Positions 16,842 through 27,551 of a DNA stretch of 41,527 nucleotides are shown here, one piece after another. The stretch spans positions 1-41,527 of the forward strand of contig JAHHHW010000123.1 of NCBI GenBank assembly GCA_019359115.1, read 5' to 3'. Every line of letters starts with the position of its first letter. Positions within the stretch are counted from its first letter, which is position 1. The notes below the pieces were generated by a model, which was given only the letters and a program-made list of their open reading frames with translations, was not told where the DNA came from and made no database searches. The DNA comes from Pelatocladus maniniholoensis HA4357-MV3 (GTDB lineage: Bacteria; Cyanobacteriota; Cyanobacteriia; Cyanobacteriales; Nostocaceae). The position numbers and the translations under genes were made by a program.

Positions 16842-19691
16842 ATGTTTAATAAAACGGACACGACTAAGAGTAGTGATGTTGGAAATCGAAAATCAACGAT
16901 TACTTCTCAAAAACTTACAGATAGTGTAGTGCAACTACCGACATTGAATAATCACGAGCAAACAGACACAAATTCTCACTTGAGTCGGATATTTGCTAAT
17001 TTTAAGCGTCTGAGTTTGGGTACAAAAGCCACAGTACTAGCGATCGCCATTGGTACACTACCAGTATTGGGGATTGGAGTGCTGGCATATCAAATTTCTA
17101 AGCAATCAATCGAACACAAAGTTTCCCAACTGCAACAATCTCAAGCTGAAGACTTAGCAGACAAAGTCAACCGTTTCATAGTTGAGCGGTATGGAGATAT
17201 TCAGTTCATATCTAATCTGCCAATACTGATTAATTCCCAAACTAGTGCAAACACCTCCCCTCAAGAAAAACAAGCAATACTGGATAAAATCATAGAGTCC
17301 AGAATAGTAGATGGAAACACAATTTATGAAAGCATTGCTGTATATGATTTAAGCGGTAATTTGATTGTCCAATCACAAGGAAAATCTATTCCTAACGTTA
17401 AAGAGCGCACCTTTTTTAAGAATGTACAACAAAGCGATCGCCCTTATATCAGTCAACCAGAACTATCACCAAGTACAAATAAAGTAAGTATTTTTATTGC
17501 TGCACCTGTTAAAGAAAATGGCACAGGCAACACAATTGCTGTAGCTAGAGTTCGTATGCCTGTAAAACCACTAGAAGAATTGGCAAAAAGTTATACAAAA
17601 ACAGTTGAGGAATATCTGTTTCTTGATAACTCTGGCAAAATTTTCATAGCCTCAGAAGCAGACCACGTAAATAGCAATATCAAAACAGATTACCCAGACG
17701 TATATAAATCACTACAAAAATCTAAAGAAAAAACTGTAATTGGATTAGATCCGGTGCATAACGATCGCCAGCAATTGTTAAGCTACGTACCCATTAAACC
17801 ACTCAAAGGTTTGCCAGATTTAAAATGGGAGATACTGCTAGCAACTAATACATCAACAGCCTTTGCCGCTCAACAACAATTATTATTGACTTTTGCCATT
17901 GGTACAGGGCTAACAGCAATCATCGTAGCAGCGATCGCAGCCTGGATAGCCAAACGTGCTACAGAACCAATTTTGCAAGCAACAGCAACAGTAGAAAAAC
18001 TGGGCAGAGGCGAACTCAACACCCGTCTGTATTTTCAAGGAGAAGACGAACTCGGAGTGTTGGTTGCCAACATTAACCAAATGGCATCACAACTAGAAGC
18101 TTCAATCAAAGAGCAAGAACAAGATGCAGAGCGCTCGAAATTGCTTGCAGATATTACTTTAAGGTTACGCAGAAGCCTCGAAGAAGAAGACATTTACAAA
18201 ACAACAGTCAGAGAAGTTCGGCAAGCACTGAAAACAGACAGAGTAATTGTTTATAAATTTAATTCCGAGACATGGGATGGCGATGTCGTCGCCGAAGCAG
18301 TCAGCAATAGTTTCCCGAAAATGTTCGGAGTCCAAATAGATGACCCTTGTTTTCGAGAACGTCATGTCAACGCTTACAAAGATGGTCGGGTGCGGGCGAT
18401 CGCAAATATCTATCAAGACTCTCATCTGAGTAATGCTGAATGTTACACCAGAATGCTGGAAAGATTTGCAGTCAAAGCAAATTTGATCGCACCAATTGTT
18501 CATCAAGAAGAACTAGTAGCCTTATTGATTGCCCATCACTGCGACAGTCCCCGGATTTGGCAACAAGCAGAAATTGATTTATTTAAACAGCTAGCAACTC
18601 AAGTTGGCTACGCAGTCGAGCAAGCCAAGTTGCTACAAGAGCTAGAAAGCGCTAAGATAGTTGCCGAAAAATCTACAGTAGATGAACGGCAACAAAAAGA
18701 AGCTCTGCAAATGCAGCTGTTGGAACTACTAAGCAACGTAGAAGGTGCAGCTAGTGGCGACTTGACAGTACGCGCTGATGTGACTGCTGGCGAAATAGGT
18801 ACTGTTGCTGACTTTTTCAACTCTATCGTTGAAAGCTTACGAGATATCGTTACCCAAGTCAAAATTGCTGCTAACCAAGTAAATCAGGCGATCGACACAA
18901 ACTCCGGCGCCATTCACCAACTGGCAGAAGAAGCCCTAGCACAAGCCGCTGAAATTGACAACACCCTAAATGCAGTTGATCAAATGACAGCATCTATTCG
19001 AGCAGTAGCAGACAGCGCCCAGCAAGCTGCTACGGTTGCTCAAAATGCTTCAGCCACTGCTGCGAAAAGTGGTCAAGCAATGGATATGACAGTACAGAAT
19101 ATTCTCCACCTACGAGAAACTGTCGGCGAAACCGCCAAAAAAGTCAAACGTCTGGGAGAATCTACGCAACAGATTTCCCGCGTCGTCGCATTGATTAACC
19201 AGATTTCCATGCAAACCAACTTGCTAGCAATCAACGCTGGGATTGAAGCCGCAAGAGCAGGTGAAGAAGGTCAAGGATTTGCTGTTGTTGCTGAAGAAGT
19301 CGGGGAACTCGCAGCTCGATCAGCCGCCGCAACTAAAGAAATTGAACAAATCGTTGAGAACATCCAACGAGAAACCAGTGAAGTAGTGCAGGCGATGGAA
19401 GTAGGAACCGCTCAGGTAGTGGAAGGTACACGCATTGTTGAAGAAGCAAAAGGCAGTCTCGGCCAAATTTTAGAAGTTTCACGACAAATTGATGCCCTAG
19501 TACAATCAATTTCTACCACTACAGCTTCTGGAGTGGAAACATCACAAGTCGTCAGCGAATTGATGAAACAAATCGCGATCATTTCCAAACACACCAGCGA
19601 TTCTTCCTTACAAGTCTCTGAATCTCTGCAACAGACTGTGAAGATTTCTCAACAGTTACAAGAAAGTGTGGGTACGTTCAAGGTCAACTAA
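16842..19691 (+). CDS. Methyl-accepting chemotaxis protein with Cache, HAMP and CBCR-like GAF domains
   Basis: A 949-residue receptor (PixJ/HmpD position). Order: cytosolic 1-60, TM1 about 63-83, a periplasmic Cache-like sensor about 85-340, TM2 about 346-370, HAMP about 371-425, GAF about 435-595, then a methyl-accepting signalling domain to the end. The tip is [34 protein letters not shown]. The GAF domain carries DPCF at 501-504 and C534-Y535. These correspond to the second cysteine (DXCF) and the canonical bilin cysteine of cyanobacteriochromes, except that the usual His after the cysteine is Tyr and there is a 3-residue insertion between the two. Chromophore binding is therefore possible but unproven. 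It follows cheW by 64 bp. Confidence 0.88.
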   Translation: MFNKTDTTKSSDVGNRKSTITSQKLTDSVVQLPTLNNHEQTDTNSHLSRIFANFKRLSLGTKATVLAIAIGTLPVLGIGVLAYQISKQSIEHKVSQLQQSQAEDLADKVNRFIVERYGDIQFISNLPILINSQTSANTSPQEKQAILDKIIESRIVDGNTIYESIAVYDLSGNLIVQSQGKSIPNVKERTFFKNVQQSDRPYISQPELSPSTNKVSIFIAAPVKENGTGNTIAVARVRMPVKPLEELAKSYTKTVEEYLFLDNSGKIFIASEADHVNSNIKTDYPDVYKSLQKSKEKTVIGLDPVHNDRQQLLSYVPIKPLKGLPDLKWEILLATNTSTAFAAQQQLLLTFAIGTGLTAIIVAAIAAWIAKRATEPILQATATVEKLGRGELNTRLYFQGEDELGVLVANINQMASQLEASIKEQEQDAERSKLLADITLRLRRSLEEEDIYKTTVREVRQALKTDRVIVYKFNSETWDGDVVAEAVSNSFPKMFGVQIDDPCFRERHVNAYKDGRVRAIANIYQDSHLSNAECYTRMLERFAVKANLIAPIVHQEELVALLIAHHCDSPRIWQQAEIDLFKQLATQVGYAVEQAKLLQELESAKIVAEKSTVDERQQKEALQMQLLELLSNVEGAASGDLTVRADVTAGEIGTVADFFNSIVESLRDIVTQVKIAANQVNQAIDTNSGAIHQLAEEALAQAAEIDNTLNAVDQMTASIRAVADSAQQAATVAQNASATAAKSGQAMDMTVQNILHLRETVGETAKKVKRLGESTQQISRVVALINQISMQTNLLAINAGIEAARAGEEGQGFAVVAEEVGELAARSAAATKEIEQIVENIQRETSEVVQAMEVGTAQVVEGTRIVEEAKGSLGQILEVSRQIDALVQSISTTTASGVETSQVVSELMKQIAIISKHTSDSSLQVSESLQQTVKISQQLQESVGTFKVN

Positions 19692-19804
19692 TGATTGGTG
19701 ATTAGTCATTTGTCCTTGGTTATTTGCCTATGACTAATGACTAATGATAAATGACTATTGATAAATGACTAATAATAAATGACTAATGACCAAGGACAAA
19801 AACT
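19692..19804. repeat. Short tandem repeats between MCP and CheA genes
   Basis: The gap is almost wholly made of GACTAAT/GATAAAT-type heptamer variants, flanked by the inverted pair TTTGTCCTTGG and CCAAGGACAAA. The repeats end right at the CheA start. They are of the STRR kind common in Nostocales. They may form a hairpin that changes the MCP:CheA expression ratio. Confidence 0.65.
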
Positions 19805-22800
19805 ATGTCACAGGACAAAGAATTAGAAATTCAGATGCAGTTTCTGGAGGAAGCAACAGATTATCTGAATACGCTAGAAGGAATATTACTCGAAATTGAG
19901 ACTAATCACCGCATAGCTCCAGACAAAATCAATGCTGCCCTCCGAGCCGCTCATTCCATCAAAGGTGGTGCAGGGATGATGGGGTTTCGTTCCCTTTCAG
20001 ATTTAGCCCACCGTTTAGAAGATTCTTTTAAAGTATTAAAAACTCGGAAAAATTCTTTAGAAATTGATACAGAATTACAAAGTTTATTACTGTCTGGAGT
20101 TGATTGGCTGCGTCAGATAGTTGAATTGCACTCAGAAGGAAATACTATTGATGAACAATGGTTAAGTACTTTTTGTTACCCAGTTTTTGAAGAATTACAT
20201 CAGCTTTTAGGCGATCCGACTCCAGAAGATGCCACAACTATCCTATCACCGGAAGATGATGGGCAAAATATTATACCCTTACTCTTTGAAAGTGAGGTAG
20301 AGGGATGCTTACAACGCTTAGAGGCTGTGTTGGAAGATAATCAACAACCCTGCCTCAAAGAAGAAGTTGCCATCATGGCAGCAGAGTTAGGTGGCTTGGG
20401 TGAAATGCTCCAGTTAGAAGCTTTTACCCAGTTGTGCGAATCAATCGCTCACCAGGTTGATAATGCTCAAGCAGACGAAATGGAAGAAATTGCCCGTGCT
20501 TCTTTGACAGCATGGCGGCGATCGCAAGCATTAGTACTCACAAATCAACTCGATAGTTTACCCACAGAGCTTGATTTAGAACAAACTTTCATCCAACTCT
20601 CACCTCATCCATCGCTAACACAGGAAATAATTCCGCAGTTTCAAACAGCAGACACCACAGAAGATGAGATTCTGCAAGCAGAAATTACCGCAGAAAGTTG
20701 GCTGGATGATGAAATCATTGCCGCAGACTTTGAAGCCTTAGAAGCAGCCTTTGCTGATGATAGTAACTCTTTTGCTGATGAACTAAGTGAGCCGACTCCA
20801 GTAACTGCCAAAGAAATTCCCGTCACAGATTATAAATTTGTTGAACCAAAACGGGAGCCTGTAGGTGTAAATAAAGAACGTGAAACTCAAGAAAATACCG
20901 TCCGAGTACCGAGTAAGCAGCTCGAACAAATTAATGACTTGTTCGGAGAATTAATTATCCAACGCAATGGACTAAACTTACAGCTAGAAAGACTACGTAA
21001 ACTAATTCGCAATCTTAGTCAGCGCGTCCAAAGTCTGGAAAGAGAAAATCAAGAACTACGGACAGCTTATGATCGAATCGCTACCCAAGCTGTGATTTCA
21101 GCAGAAGTGTCATCATTGCCATTGCTAGGAAATGGTGGCGATCGCTTTGCATTTGACTATACCTACCAGACACAAGATATAGAAAGCAGGTTTGATGCCT
21201 TAGAAATGGATCGTTACAACGATTTAAACCTGCTGTCACAAGAAGTCATGGAAACAATTGTGCAGGTGCAAGAAGTCACAGCTGACATCCAACTCAGTGT
21301 GGACGATACCGATCAAATCTCCAGAAAACTCAACAAAACTTCAAAGCAATTACAGCGAAAGCTCACACAAGTCAGGATGCGACCTCTATCTGACGTAGTT
21401 GATCGCTTCCCCAGAGCTTTGCGTGACTTATCTGTGGAGTTTGGCAAAAATGTCCAGTTAAAAATAGAAGGCGCTAACACCTTAATTGAACGCAGCATCT
21501 TAGAGGCTTTGAATGAGCCATTAATGCATCTGATGCGAAATGCGTTTGATCACGGCATTGAAGATCCTGCCACACGCCGCGCTTGTGGTAAACCAGAACA
21601 AGGAACGATTGAAATTAAAGCCAGCCATCAAGGTAATCGTACTATGATCACCATGAGAGATGATGGTCGTGGCATTTCCTTAGAAGGAATTCGCACCCGC
21701 GCCTTAGCTATGGGCTTAGATGCAACTCTGTTAGCTCAAGCCAGCGATGAAGAACTATTATCCTTGATTTTTGAACCAGGGTTTAGCACCAAAGACGAAG
21801 TGACAACACTGTCCGGTCGTGGTGTAGGTATGGATGTAGTTCGCAACAACCTAAAACATGTGCGTGGAGACGTCAAAGTTGATACCATGCCAGGAGTGGG
21901 GACTACCTTTACTTTATCTGTGCCATTTACCCTTTCTGTGGCCCGCGTACTGCTAGTAGAAAGCAACCGTATGCTATTAGCATTCCCCACAGATGCAGTT
22001 TCGGAAATTTTCCTCCTGCAAAATGAGCATGTTTTCCCAATGGCAAATAGCGAAATGATCAACTGGCAAGGAACCATGCTACCGTTGATTCGCCTCAGCC
22101 GCTACTTAGAATTTAATTGCTACCGTTATGACAATCCAAACCTGGAAACACCTCCAGCAATTAATGCTGCTAGCGTATTAATTATTGAAAGCAACAATCA
22201 ACCAATCGCACTACAAATTGACCGTTGCTGGGGTGAACAAGAAGTCGCTATTCGCCGTGTGGAAGGAAATATCTCTCTACCTGCTGGCTTTAGCAACTGT
22301 ACAATTCTTGGTGATGGTCGAGTCGTGGCTTTAGTCAATGTCAGTGAGTTGCTGTATTGGATTGCTGCTAATGATCGTACACCCAGAACTAATCAACTAC
22401 CATCAGCAAGGTTGAAGACTGTATTCCTGACTCCATCTGGAGAAAAAAACCCAGACTCATTAAAAGACCAGAAAGGAACTATCTTAATTGTTGATGATTC
22501 GATTAATGTCCGGCGCTTTTTGGCTTTGACTTTGGAAAAAGGAGGATTCTTAGTAGAACAAGCCAAAGATGGTCAAGATGCTTTAGAAAAATTACAAAGT
22601 GGCTTAAAAGTTCAGGCTGTTATTTGTGATATTGAAATGCCACGGGTTGATGGTTATGGCTTTTTAGGTCGGGTTAAATCAAACAATGAATTTAAGAATA
22701 TACCAATTGCCATGCTTACCTCTCGTAGTAGTGACAAGCATCGACAACTAGCAATACAATTAGGTGCAAAAGCCTATTTCTCAAAACCTTACAATGAACA

Positions 22801-22861
22801 AGAATTATTGAGAACACTGGAAGAACTTATTTTTCCTTTAGCAGGAGCAAATAAAAACTAA
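19805..22861 (+). CDS. Hybrid CheA-like histidine kinase with receiver (PixL/HmpE equivalent)
   Basis: A 1018-residue kinase. The N-terminal HPt domain has the phospho-acceptor H50 in RAAHSIKGGAGMMGF. A second, degenerate HPt-like helical region follows at about 155-240, then an acidic linker. The CheA dimerisation and ATPase region is at about 375-700, with NEPLMHLMRNAFDHGIEDP (N box), DDGRGI and FSTKDEVTTLSGRGVGMDVV (G boxes). A CheW-like domain is at about 705-850 and a receiver at about 895-1010 (LIVDDSINV, CDIEMPRVDGYG, FSKPYN). All catalytic residues look intact. It phosphorylates the CheY and PATAN-REC proteins encoded upstream. Confidence 0.92.
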   Translation: MSQDKELEIQMQFLEEATDYLNTLEGILLEIETNHRIAPDKINAALRAAHSIKGGAGMMGFRSLSDLAHRLEDSFKVLKTRKNSLEIDTELQSLLLSGVDWLRQIVELHSEGNTIDEQWLSTFCYPVFEELHQLLGDPTPEDATTILSPEDDGQNIIPLLFESEVEGCLQRLEAVLEDNQQPCLKEEVAIMAAELGGLGEMLQLEAFTQLCESIAHQVDNAQADEMEEIARASLTAWRRSQALVLTNQLDSLPTELDLEQTFIQLSPHPSLTQEIIPQFQTADTTEDEILQAEITAESWLDDEIIAADFEALEAAFADDSNSFADELSEPTPVTAKEIPVTDYKFVEPKREPVGVNKERETQENTVRVPSKQLEQINDLFGELIIQRNGLNLQLERLRKLIRNLSQRVQSLERENQELRTAYDRIATQAVISAEVSSLPLLGNGGDRFAFDYTYQTQDIESRFDALEMDRYNDLNLLSQEVMETIVQVQEVTADIQLSVDDTDQISRKLNKTSKQLQRKLTQVRMRPLSDVVDRFPRALRDLSVEFGKNVQLKIEGANTLIERSILEALNEPLMHLMRNAFDHGIEDPATRRACGKPEQGTIEIKASHQGNRTMITMRDDGRGISLEGIRTRALAMGLDATLLAQASDEELLSLIFEPGFSTKDEVTTLSGRGVGMDVVRNNLKHVRGDVKVDTMPGVGTTFTLSVPFTLSVARVLLVESNRMLLAFPTDAVSEIFLLQNEHVFPMANSEMINWQGTMLPLIRLSRYLEFNCYRYDNPNLETPPAINAASVLIIESNNQPIALQIDRCWGEQEVAIRRVEGNISLPAGFSNCTILGDGRVVALVNVSELLYWIAANDRTPRTNQLPSARLKTVFLTPSGEKNPDSLKDQKGTILIVDDSINVRRFLALTLEKGGFLVEQAKDGQDALEKLQSGLKVQAVICDIEMPRVDGYGFLGRVKSNNEFKNIPIAMLTSRSSDKHRQLAIQLGAKAYFSKPYNEQELLRTLEELIFPLAGANKN

Positions 22862-22950
22862 ATTCAGTTCGTGTGAATTTAGTATAATTCCACGCTACAA
22901 CTGAATTGATAGGTAGGTAGAAAAAACTTTAATATCTCTATCTTTACATT

Positions 22951-22996
22951 AGGCTGCATGAGGATACTACATCTTATCTCTTCATGCAGCCTTTTA
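22951..22996 (+). terminator. Rho-independent terminator of the chemotaxis operon
   Basis: AGGCTGCATGA (22951-22961) pairs with TCATGCAGCCT (22982-22992) over 11 bp and is followed by TTTT. It lies 90 bp after the CheA stop, so the second MCP gene probably has its own promoter in the remaining 290 bp. That 23000-23284 stretch is AT-rich and holds nothing else recognised. Confidence 0.75.
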
Positions 22997-23284
22997 AATC
23001 TGTTGATATTAATAACTCTTAACCAATTAAAGCAAAATAATACGATTTGTATAAGATAGCTCTTATTAACATTTACAACATATTGTTATAATATTATGTC
23101 TGCTTTACTACCAGTAATTACCTAGTTAATTTTCTGTAATCAGAGGATTTTACGGGATTTTGGTCTGTTGCCTAAATTCGAGAACATGATATAACTTATA
23201 CCCATAGTTTCTCAATACTAGTATAAAATCGGGAGCATCCCAACTAAATTTTTGATTTGAGTTATTAATTCAGGGAATTTACCT

Positions 23285-25687
23285 ATGGGTTATCGATTTG
23301 ATAGTGCTAATAAAAGTAAAAATTCCAGTTTGGCATATCTCCTACTACCTTCTCAGCTAATGATTGATAATTCTAGAGTTTCAGAACCACGTAAATTAAA
23401 TATTACAACCTCATTGTCAAGCAATAAATCTTTCTTTGGATGGTTTTATAACCTGATTCTCAATCGTAAACATTTAATCGCCTTAATTAGCTGTGAATTA
23501 GTTTCTATTTTAGGTATAGCTATTGGAACAAAATTCTTTATTAATCAAAGTTTAGCAACTCAATTGACTGAACAAACAAAATCTGAACTCGCAGTAAATG
23601 ATGTTGATTATCATGCTAGTTTTAATAAACTTAAATCACAGATAGAGTTACCTCTAGAAAGCAGGGCTATATTAGACGAAGCAGTTGCAGCCAATACAGC
23701 ACAAATAGTTACCAAACATGCTGTTTTGGGAAATAAAACTTACATTATGCCACATCAGGCTTTGACTAACAAAATTATTGGATATGTTGGAAAATCAGAT
23801 AGATATAAAGTAGTTGAGAAAAGACAATCCCTAGCTATTTTAGTGCAGAGAACTCCTGATAAATCTATCAATAACGTATTAACACAAAGTTGGTTATTAC
23901 AAATTGTATTAGTTTTATTAGCTTTCTTGTTAATTGCTATTTGGACATTCATCTTAAGACGTTCAATCATCAAACCAGTTTCTCATTTGCAGCAAGCCAC
24001 CGAAAAATTTGCCGCAGGCGATCGCAATGTCCGTGTTCAAGTTTTCGCAAATGATGAAATTGGTAAACTGGCTGTCAGTTTCAATAAAATGGCAGACTCG
24101 ATAACAAAAGAGTTTCGTCGTCAAGAAAATGATGCAAAACTCATAGAGAAACTCAATCAAATCACTATTCGCCTACGAGAAGTACTCAGCAGTGAAAAAA
24201 TTATTAAAACCGCAGTATCAGATATAAGAGATGCTTTGCAAAGCGATCGCGTACTCTTTTATAGTTTGGATGACCATTGGCAAGGCAAAATTATTGCTAA
24301 ATCAGTTGATTATTCTTGGTTAAGTGACTCAGAAGAAAATCTTTCTAACCCCTATTTTGGAGAAGAGTATTCTGATGAGTTAGCAATAGGTACGGTGAAA
24401 ACAGTCCATGATATTTACGACAATAATTTTAGTCACTCATATCTGCATCAACTAGAAAGCCAAGCAGTTAAAGCATATTTGTTAACACCTGTGTTTATTA
24501 ACAGAAAACTATATGGTTTGTTAGTAATTCATCAGTGTTCTCATGAACGTTATTGGCGAGATATAGAAATTTATTTATTTAAACAAATTGCTGTTCAAAT
24601 TGGTTATGCTCTAGAACAGGCAGAACTTACTCAACAAATAGAACAAGGTCGTCAAACTGCAAAAACATCTTCTTGGGAAGAACAGCAACATCAACAAGCT
24701 TTACAAAATCAAGTTTTAGAATTACTTGATGATGTTGAAGGTGTAGTTCGAGGTGACTTGACGGTACGTGCTGATGTGAATGAAGGCGAAATAGGTACTG
24801 TTGCAGACTTTTTCAACTCCATTGTTGAAAGTCTACGGGATATTATCATCAAAGTAAAAGTGTCAATTGTGCAATTAGACGAGGCGATTGGTAGCAACGA
24901 AACAAAAGTCTGCTATCTCACACAACAAGCACTAGCACAAACTAACGAAATTAGTCGCATTTTGGATGCTGTTGAACAAATGACTATTGCTATGCAAGCA
25001 GTAGCGTCTAGCACCCAGCAAGCTGCACAAGTCGCTAATACCGTCGCTAACACCGCCACGAAAACAGGAAAAGCGATGGATACAACAGTAGAAAATATCT
25101 TAACTTTGCGTGAAATTGTCGGCAAAACTGCCAAGAAAATCAAACATTTGGGACAATCTACACAAGAAATTTCGCGTGTAATCGCATTAATTAACGAGAT
25201 TTCCATGCAATCCAACTTGTTAGCAATCAACGCAGGTATTGAAGCCGAGCGAATGGGTGAAGAAAGTCAAGGTTTTGTTGTTGTGGTCGAAGAAGTTAGC
25301 GAACTCGCAGCGCGATCAGCACAAGCAACCAAAGAAGTAGCAGAAATTGTTGAAAACATCCAACAGGAAACCAACGAAGTAGTGGAGGCGATGCAAGAAG
25401 GAATTACTCAAGTTACACAGGGAACACAAATAGTTGAAGATGTCAAACATGATCTTAGTTTAATCTTAGACATCTCACAGCAAATAGATACTTTAGTGCA
25501 GTCAATTTCTACCGCCACAATCTACGGAGTCCAGACATCACAAACGGTTAGCGAATTAATGAAGCAAGTTGCTACTAATTCACAATCTACTAGTGAATCA
25601 TCTATGCAAGTTTCTAAATCTCTACAAAAAACGGTGAAGATTTCCCAGCAGTTACAGGAAACACTAGTTGGTTTGAAGGTGAATTAA
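23285..25687 (+). CDS. Second methyl-accepting protein with a diverged GAF domain
   Basis: An 800-residue paralogue of the MCP at 16842. TM1 is at about 60-80, followed by a short extracytoplasmic loop of about 110 residues (Cache reduced or lost), TM2 at about 203-225, HAMP, GAF at about 290-450, and a signalling domain. In the GAF the DPCF motif has become NPYF (Tyr at 357) and the canonical cysteine is Ser385, followed by Tyr. The 28-residue spacing typical of DXCF cyanobacteriochromes is kept, so both possible bilin-anchoring cysteines were lost by substitution. The normally near-invariant tip reads AGIEAERMGEESQGFVVVVEEV, with several unusual changes. It may still signal as a subunit of mixed receptor arrays. 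Confidence 0.85.
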   Translation: MGYRFDSANKSKNSSLAYLLLPSQLMIDNSRVSEPRKLNITTSLSSNKSFFGWFYNLILNRKHLIALISCELVSILGIAIGTKFFINQSLATQLTEQTKSELAVNDVDYHASFNKLKSQIELPLESRAILDEAVAANTAQIVTKHAVLGNKTYIMPHQALTNKIIGYVGKSDRYKVVEKRQSLAILVQRTPDKSINNVLTQSWLLQIVLVLLAFLLIAIWTFILRRSIIKPVSHLQQATEKFAAGDRNVRVQVFANDEIGKLAVSFNKMADSITKEFRRQENDAKLIEKLNQITIRLREVLSSEKIIKTAVSDIRDALQSDRVLFYSLDDHWQGKIIAKSVDYSWLSDSEENLSNPYFGEEYSDELAIGTVKTVHDIYDNNFSHSYLHQLESQAVKAYLLTPVFINRKLYGLLVIHQCSHERYWRDIEIYLFKQIAVQIGYALEQAELTQQIEQGRQTAKTSSWEEQQHQQALQNQVLELLDDVEGVVRGDLTVRADVNEGEIGTVADFFNSIVESLRDIIIKVKVSIVQLDEAIGSNETKVCYLTQQALAQTNEISRILDAVEQMTIAMQAVASSTQQAAQVANTVANTATKTGKAMDTTVENILTLREIVGKTAKKIKHLGQSTQEISRVIALINEISMQSNLLAINAGIEAERMGEESQGFVVVVEEVSELAARSAQATKEVAEIVENIQQETNEVVEAMQEGITQVTQGTQIVEDVKHDLSLILDISQQIDTLVQSISTATIYGVQTSQTVSELMKQVATNSQSTSESSMQVSKSLQKTVKISQQLQETLVGLKVN

Positions 25688-25804
25688 GGAGAACAAGGGA
25701 AGGGGGACAAGGAAGAATTTCTCTATTTTCTTCCCCTAATTTATAATTCTCGATCCCTATTCCCTATTTTCAAGAAAATTCTAACGATATATGCTGTTGT
25801 GAAT

Positions 25805-26275
25805 AAAAAAGTCCTTGACAAATCTGGCAATATCTGAAACAGTTGCTATGACATAATTTCAATAGTTTTTTCAATTAGTGTAATATCGTATTTTACACCA
25901 TTTTTTGGTCTACTCTCTGAGGAGACAGAGAACAAAATGTAGTTTATTTTTAAGTGAGTAGGCAACATTTTTTCCTTGACTAAATTCTAGATTTCTTATA
26001 GATATACTTTTAGTAACAGTTAAATATCCTAAAAAAATCAAGTTAAAAACATGTTAAAATAGTGTAATATCAAGTTAATGCTATGGCTATTAGTGATATT
26101 AATAGCCATAGCACGCTAGTTTTTCTGTAGTGAGTTCCCGCATGTTCTGCCAAAAATAGCACTAGATTCACAGTCAATTCTAGTGCTTAAACATTTTGAA
26201 CACTTTGATTCAGGCAAGAGTGAGGAAGTGGCGATCGCATCGCCTCATGTTCTATAGGTGTCCGCCGAGACACCC
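25805..26275 (+). promoter_or_regulatory. Duplicated leader block, copy A (upstream of egtD)
   Basis: A ~471-bp non-coding segment homologous from end to end with 29259-29754. Conserved islands include AAAAAGTCCTTGACAA at the start, GAGAACAAAATGTAGT, a 36-bp identical stretch (25954-25989), AAAATAGTGTAATATCAA, GCCATAGCAC, AAAAATAGCACTAG and, at the end, GCGATCGCATCGCCTCATG with CTATAGGTGTCCG. Copy A also has strong hairpins at 26079-26113 (14-bp stem), at AGCACTAGA/TCTAGTGCT, and at GGTGTC/GACACC. It ends about 300 bp before egtD. Shared promoter and leader control of egtD and the sulfoxide synthase is the natural reading, but no known riboswitch or RNA family was recognised. Confidence 0.7.
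25976..26002 (+). promoter_or_regulatory. Candidate promoter conserved in both leader copies (A)
   Basis: TTGACT (25976-25981) and TATAGA (25997-26002) with a 15-bp spacer. In copy B the equivalents are TTGACT and TATAAT. The -35-like box lies in the 36-bp identical stretch. The spacer is shorter than the optimal 17 bp, which lowers confidence. Confidence 0.4.
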
Positions 26276-26576
26276 GATCAACATATCCATAGCTTAGACT
26301 TGCACTGAGGAAGTTTATGAGTAAAAAATTCAACAGTCATTATTAAAAAAAATTCAAATTTTTTATCCAATAAATAATCCATAGTATCTAGACTTTTTAA
26401 AAGCATTCAGTTTTGTTAACAAAGTCTTATTAATTATGGAGAAAAATTTGATGCCTAAATATAACTTGTATTTATAAATAAAATTTGAATGTTTTTTATT
26501 AGTTACAAGAGTTGATCTATATATTGAAATGTGCAATTATTTTTTAGGTTAAGACCAGAGAATAAACAACATCAGA

Positions 26577-27551
26577 ATGGTTACAACTTCTTTGAAAATC
26601 CTCACTCATCCTTATCAATCTGTAAAAAATGATGGTCAAGATGTTATTCAAGGATTAACTCAAAATCCAAAAAGTTTACCTCCAAAGTATTTTTATGATG
26701 ATCACGGCTCAGAATTGTTTGAACAAATCTGTGAGTTACCAGAATATTATCCAACACGAACAGAGGCGTGGATTTTGAGCCAATATGCTGATGAAATTGC
26801 TGAGATTACAGGTGCTTGTGAATTAGTAGAATTAGGCAGTGGTAGTTCTACTAAAACTCTATTTCTGTTAGATGCATACCAAAAAATTGCTAGTTTGTGT
26901 AGATATGTACCCATTGATGTCAGTGGGGGAATCCTCAAAGCTAGTGTGCTGAAACTACAAGAAAAATATCCTTCTTTCTCGATAGAGGGTTTAGTAGGGA
27001 CTTACGAACAAGCATTAGCAAAACTGGAATCGACCTCGTCGCCATCGCGGATGATTTTTTTCTTGGGAAGTTCTATGGGAAATTTTGCTTCCCAAGATTC
27101 AGAAGATTTATTGCGCCGAATTTCTCAAACTTTAAACCCCGGCGATTATTTTCTACTTGGTATCGATCTACAAAAACCAGAAGATATTTTATCAGCAGCC
27201 TATAACGACAGTCAAGGAGTAACAGCTGCTTTCAATTTGAATATGCTCTCCCATTTAAATTGGCGATTCCAAGGCAATTTTGATCCCAGTTTCTTTACGC
27301 ATCAAGCAATTTATAATCAAGCTGATGCTCAAATTGAAATGTATCTTCATTGTCACAAGAGTCATTGGGTATCCCTAGAAATTTTAGATTTCAAGATTTT
27401 CTTTGAAGCTGGGGAAAAAATTCTCACTGAAATTTCTCGTAAATTCGATTTAGCAATTATGCAAAAAGATCTGGAAAAGCAAGGACTTAAGACACTGAAA
27501 ATTTGGACAGATCCAAAACAGTGGTTTGGATTAATTCTTTGCCAAGCTTAA
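26577..27551 (+). CDS. egtD: L-histidine N-alpha-methyltransferase (ergothioneine pathway)
   Basis: A 324-residue SAM-dependent methyltransferase that converts histidine to hercynine (trimethylhistidine), the first step to ergothioneine. Residues 37-63 hold the hallmark KYFYDDHGSELFEQI with EYYPTRTE. The SAM loop is VELGSGSSTKT at 84-94. FFLGSSMGNF and GDYFLLGIDLQK are further family motifs. The C-terminal lid region includes EMYLHCHKSHWV, and the protein ends at the usual place for EgtD. The ATG at 26577 fits the family start. It is separated from the sulfoxide synthase by an mscS-type gene, but both carry the same leader block. Confidence 0.93.
   Translation: MVTTSLKILTHPYQSVKNDGQDVIQGLTQNPKSLPPKYFYDDHGSELFEQICELPEYYPTRTEAWILSQYADEIAEITGACELVELGSGSSTKTLFLLDAYQKIASLCRYVPIDVSGGILKASVLKLQEKYPSFSIEGLVGTYEQALAKLESTSSPSRMIFFLGSSMGNFASQDSEDLLRRISQTLNPGDYFLLGIDLQKPEDILSAAYNDSQGVTAAFNLNMLSHLNWRFQGNFDPSFFTHQAIYNQADAQIEMYLHCHKSHWVSLEILDFKIFFEAGEKILTEISRKFDLAIMQKDLEKQGLKTLKIWTDPKQWFGLILCQA

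Larger units (their letters stand above)
25688..26576. other. Long non-coding upstream region of egtD
   Basis: About 890 bp. Most of it is copy A of the duplicated leader block described separately (25805-26275). It is followed by about 300 bp of AT-rich DNA up to egtD. Traces of similarity to the region after copy B continue to about 26345 (GTAAAAAATTCAACAGTCAT type). Confidence 0.6.

Noticed and set aside
19692-19804. Possible CRISPR-like array between the MCP and CheA genes.
   Set aside because: The repeats are 7-base units without spacers; they are ordinary short tandem repeats.
25846-25968. Antisense small ORF in leader copy A (40 codons) with a counterpart at 29277-29420 in copy B; both start with AGGA plus ATG and MLPTH.
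   Set aside because: A one-base indel between the copies shifts the frame after about 25 codons, and the ends are unrelated. The shared start lies in the 36-bp identical block, which is explained equally well as a promoter on the other strand.
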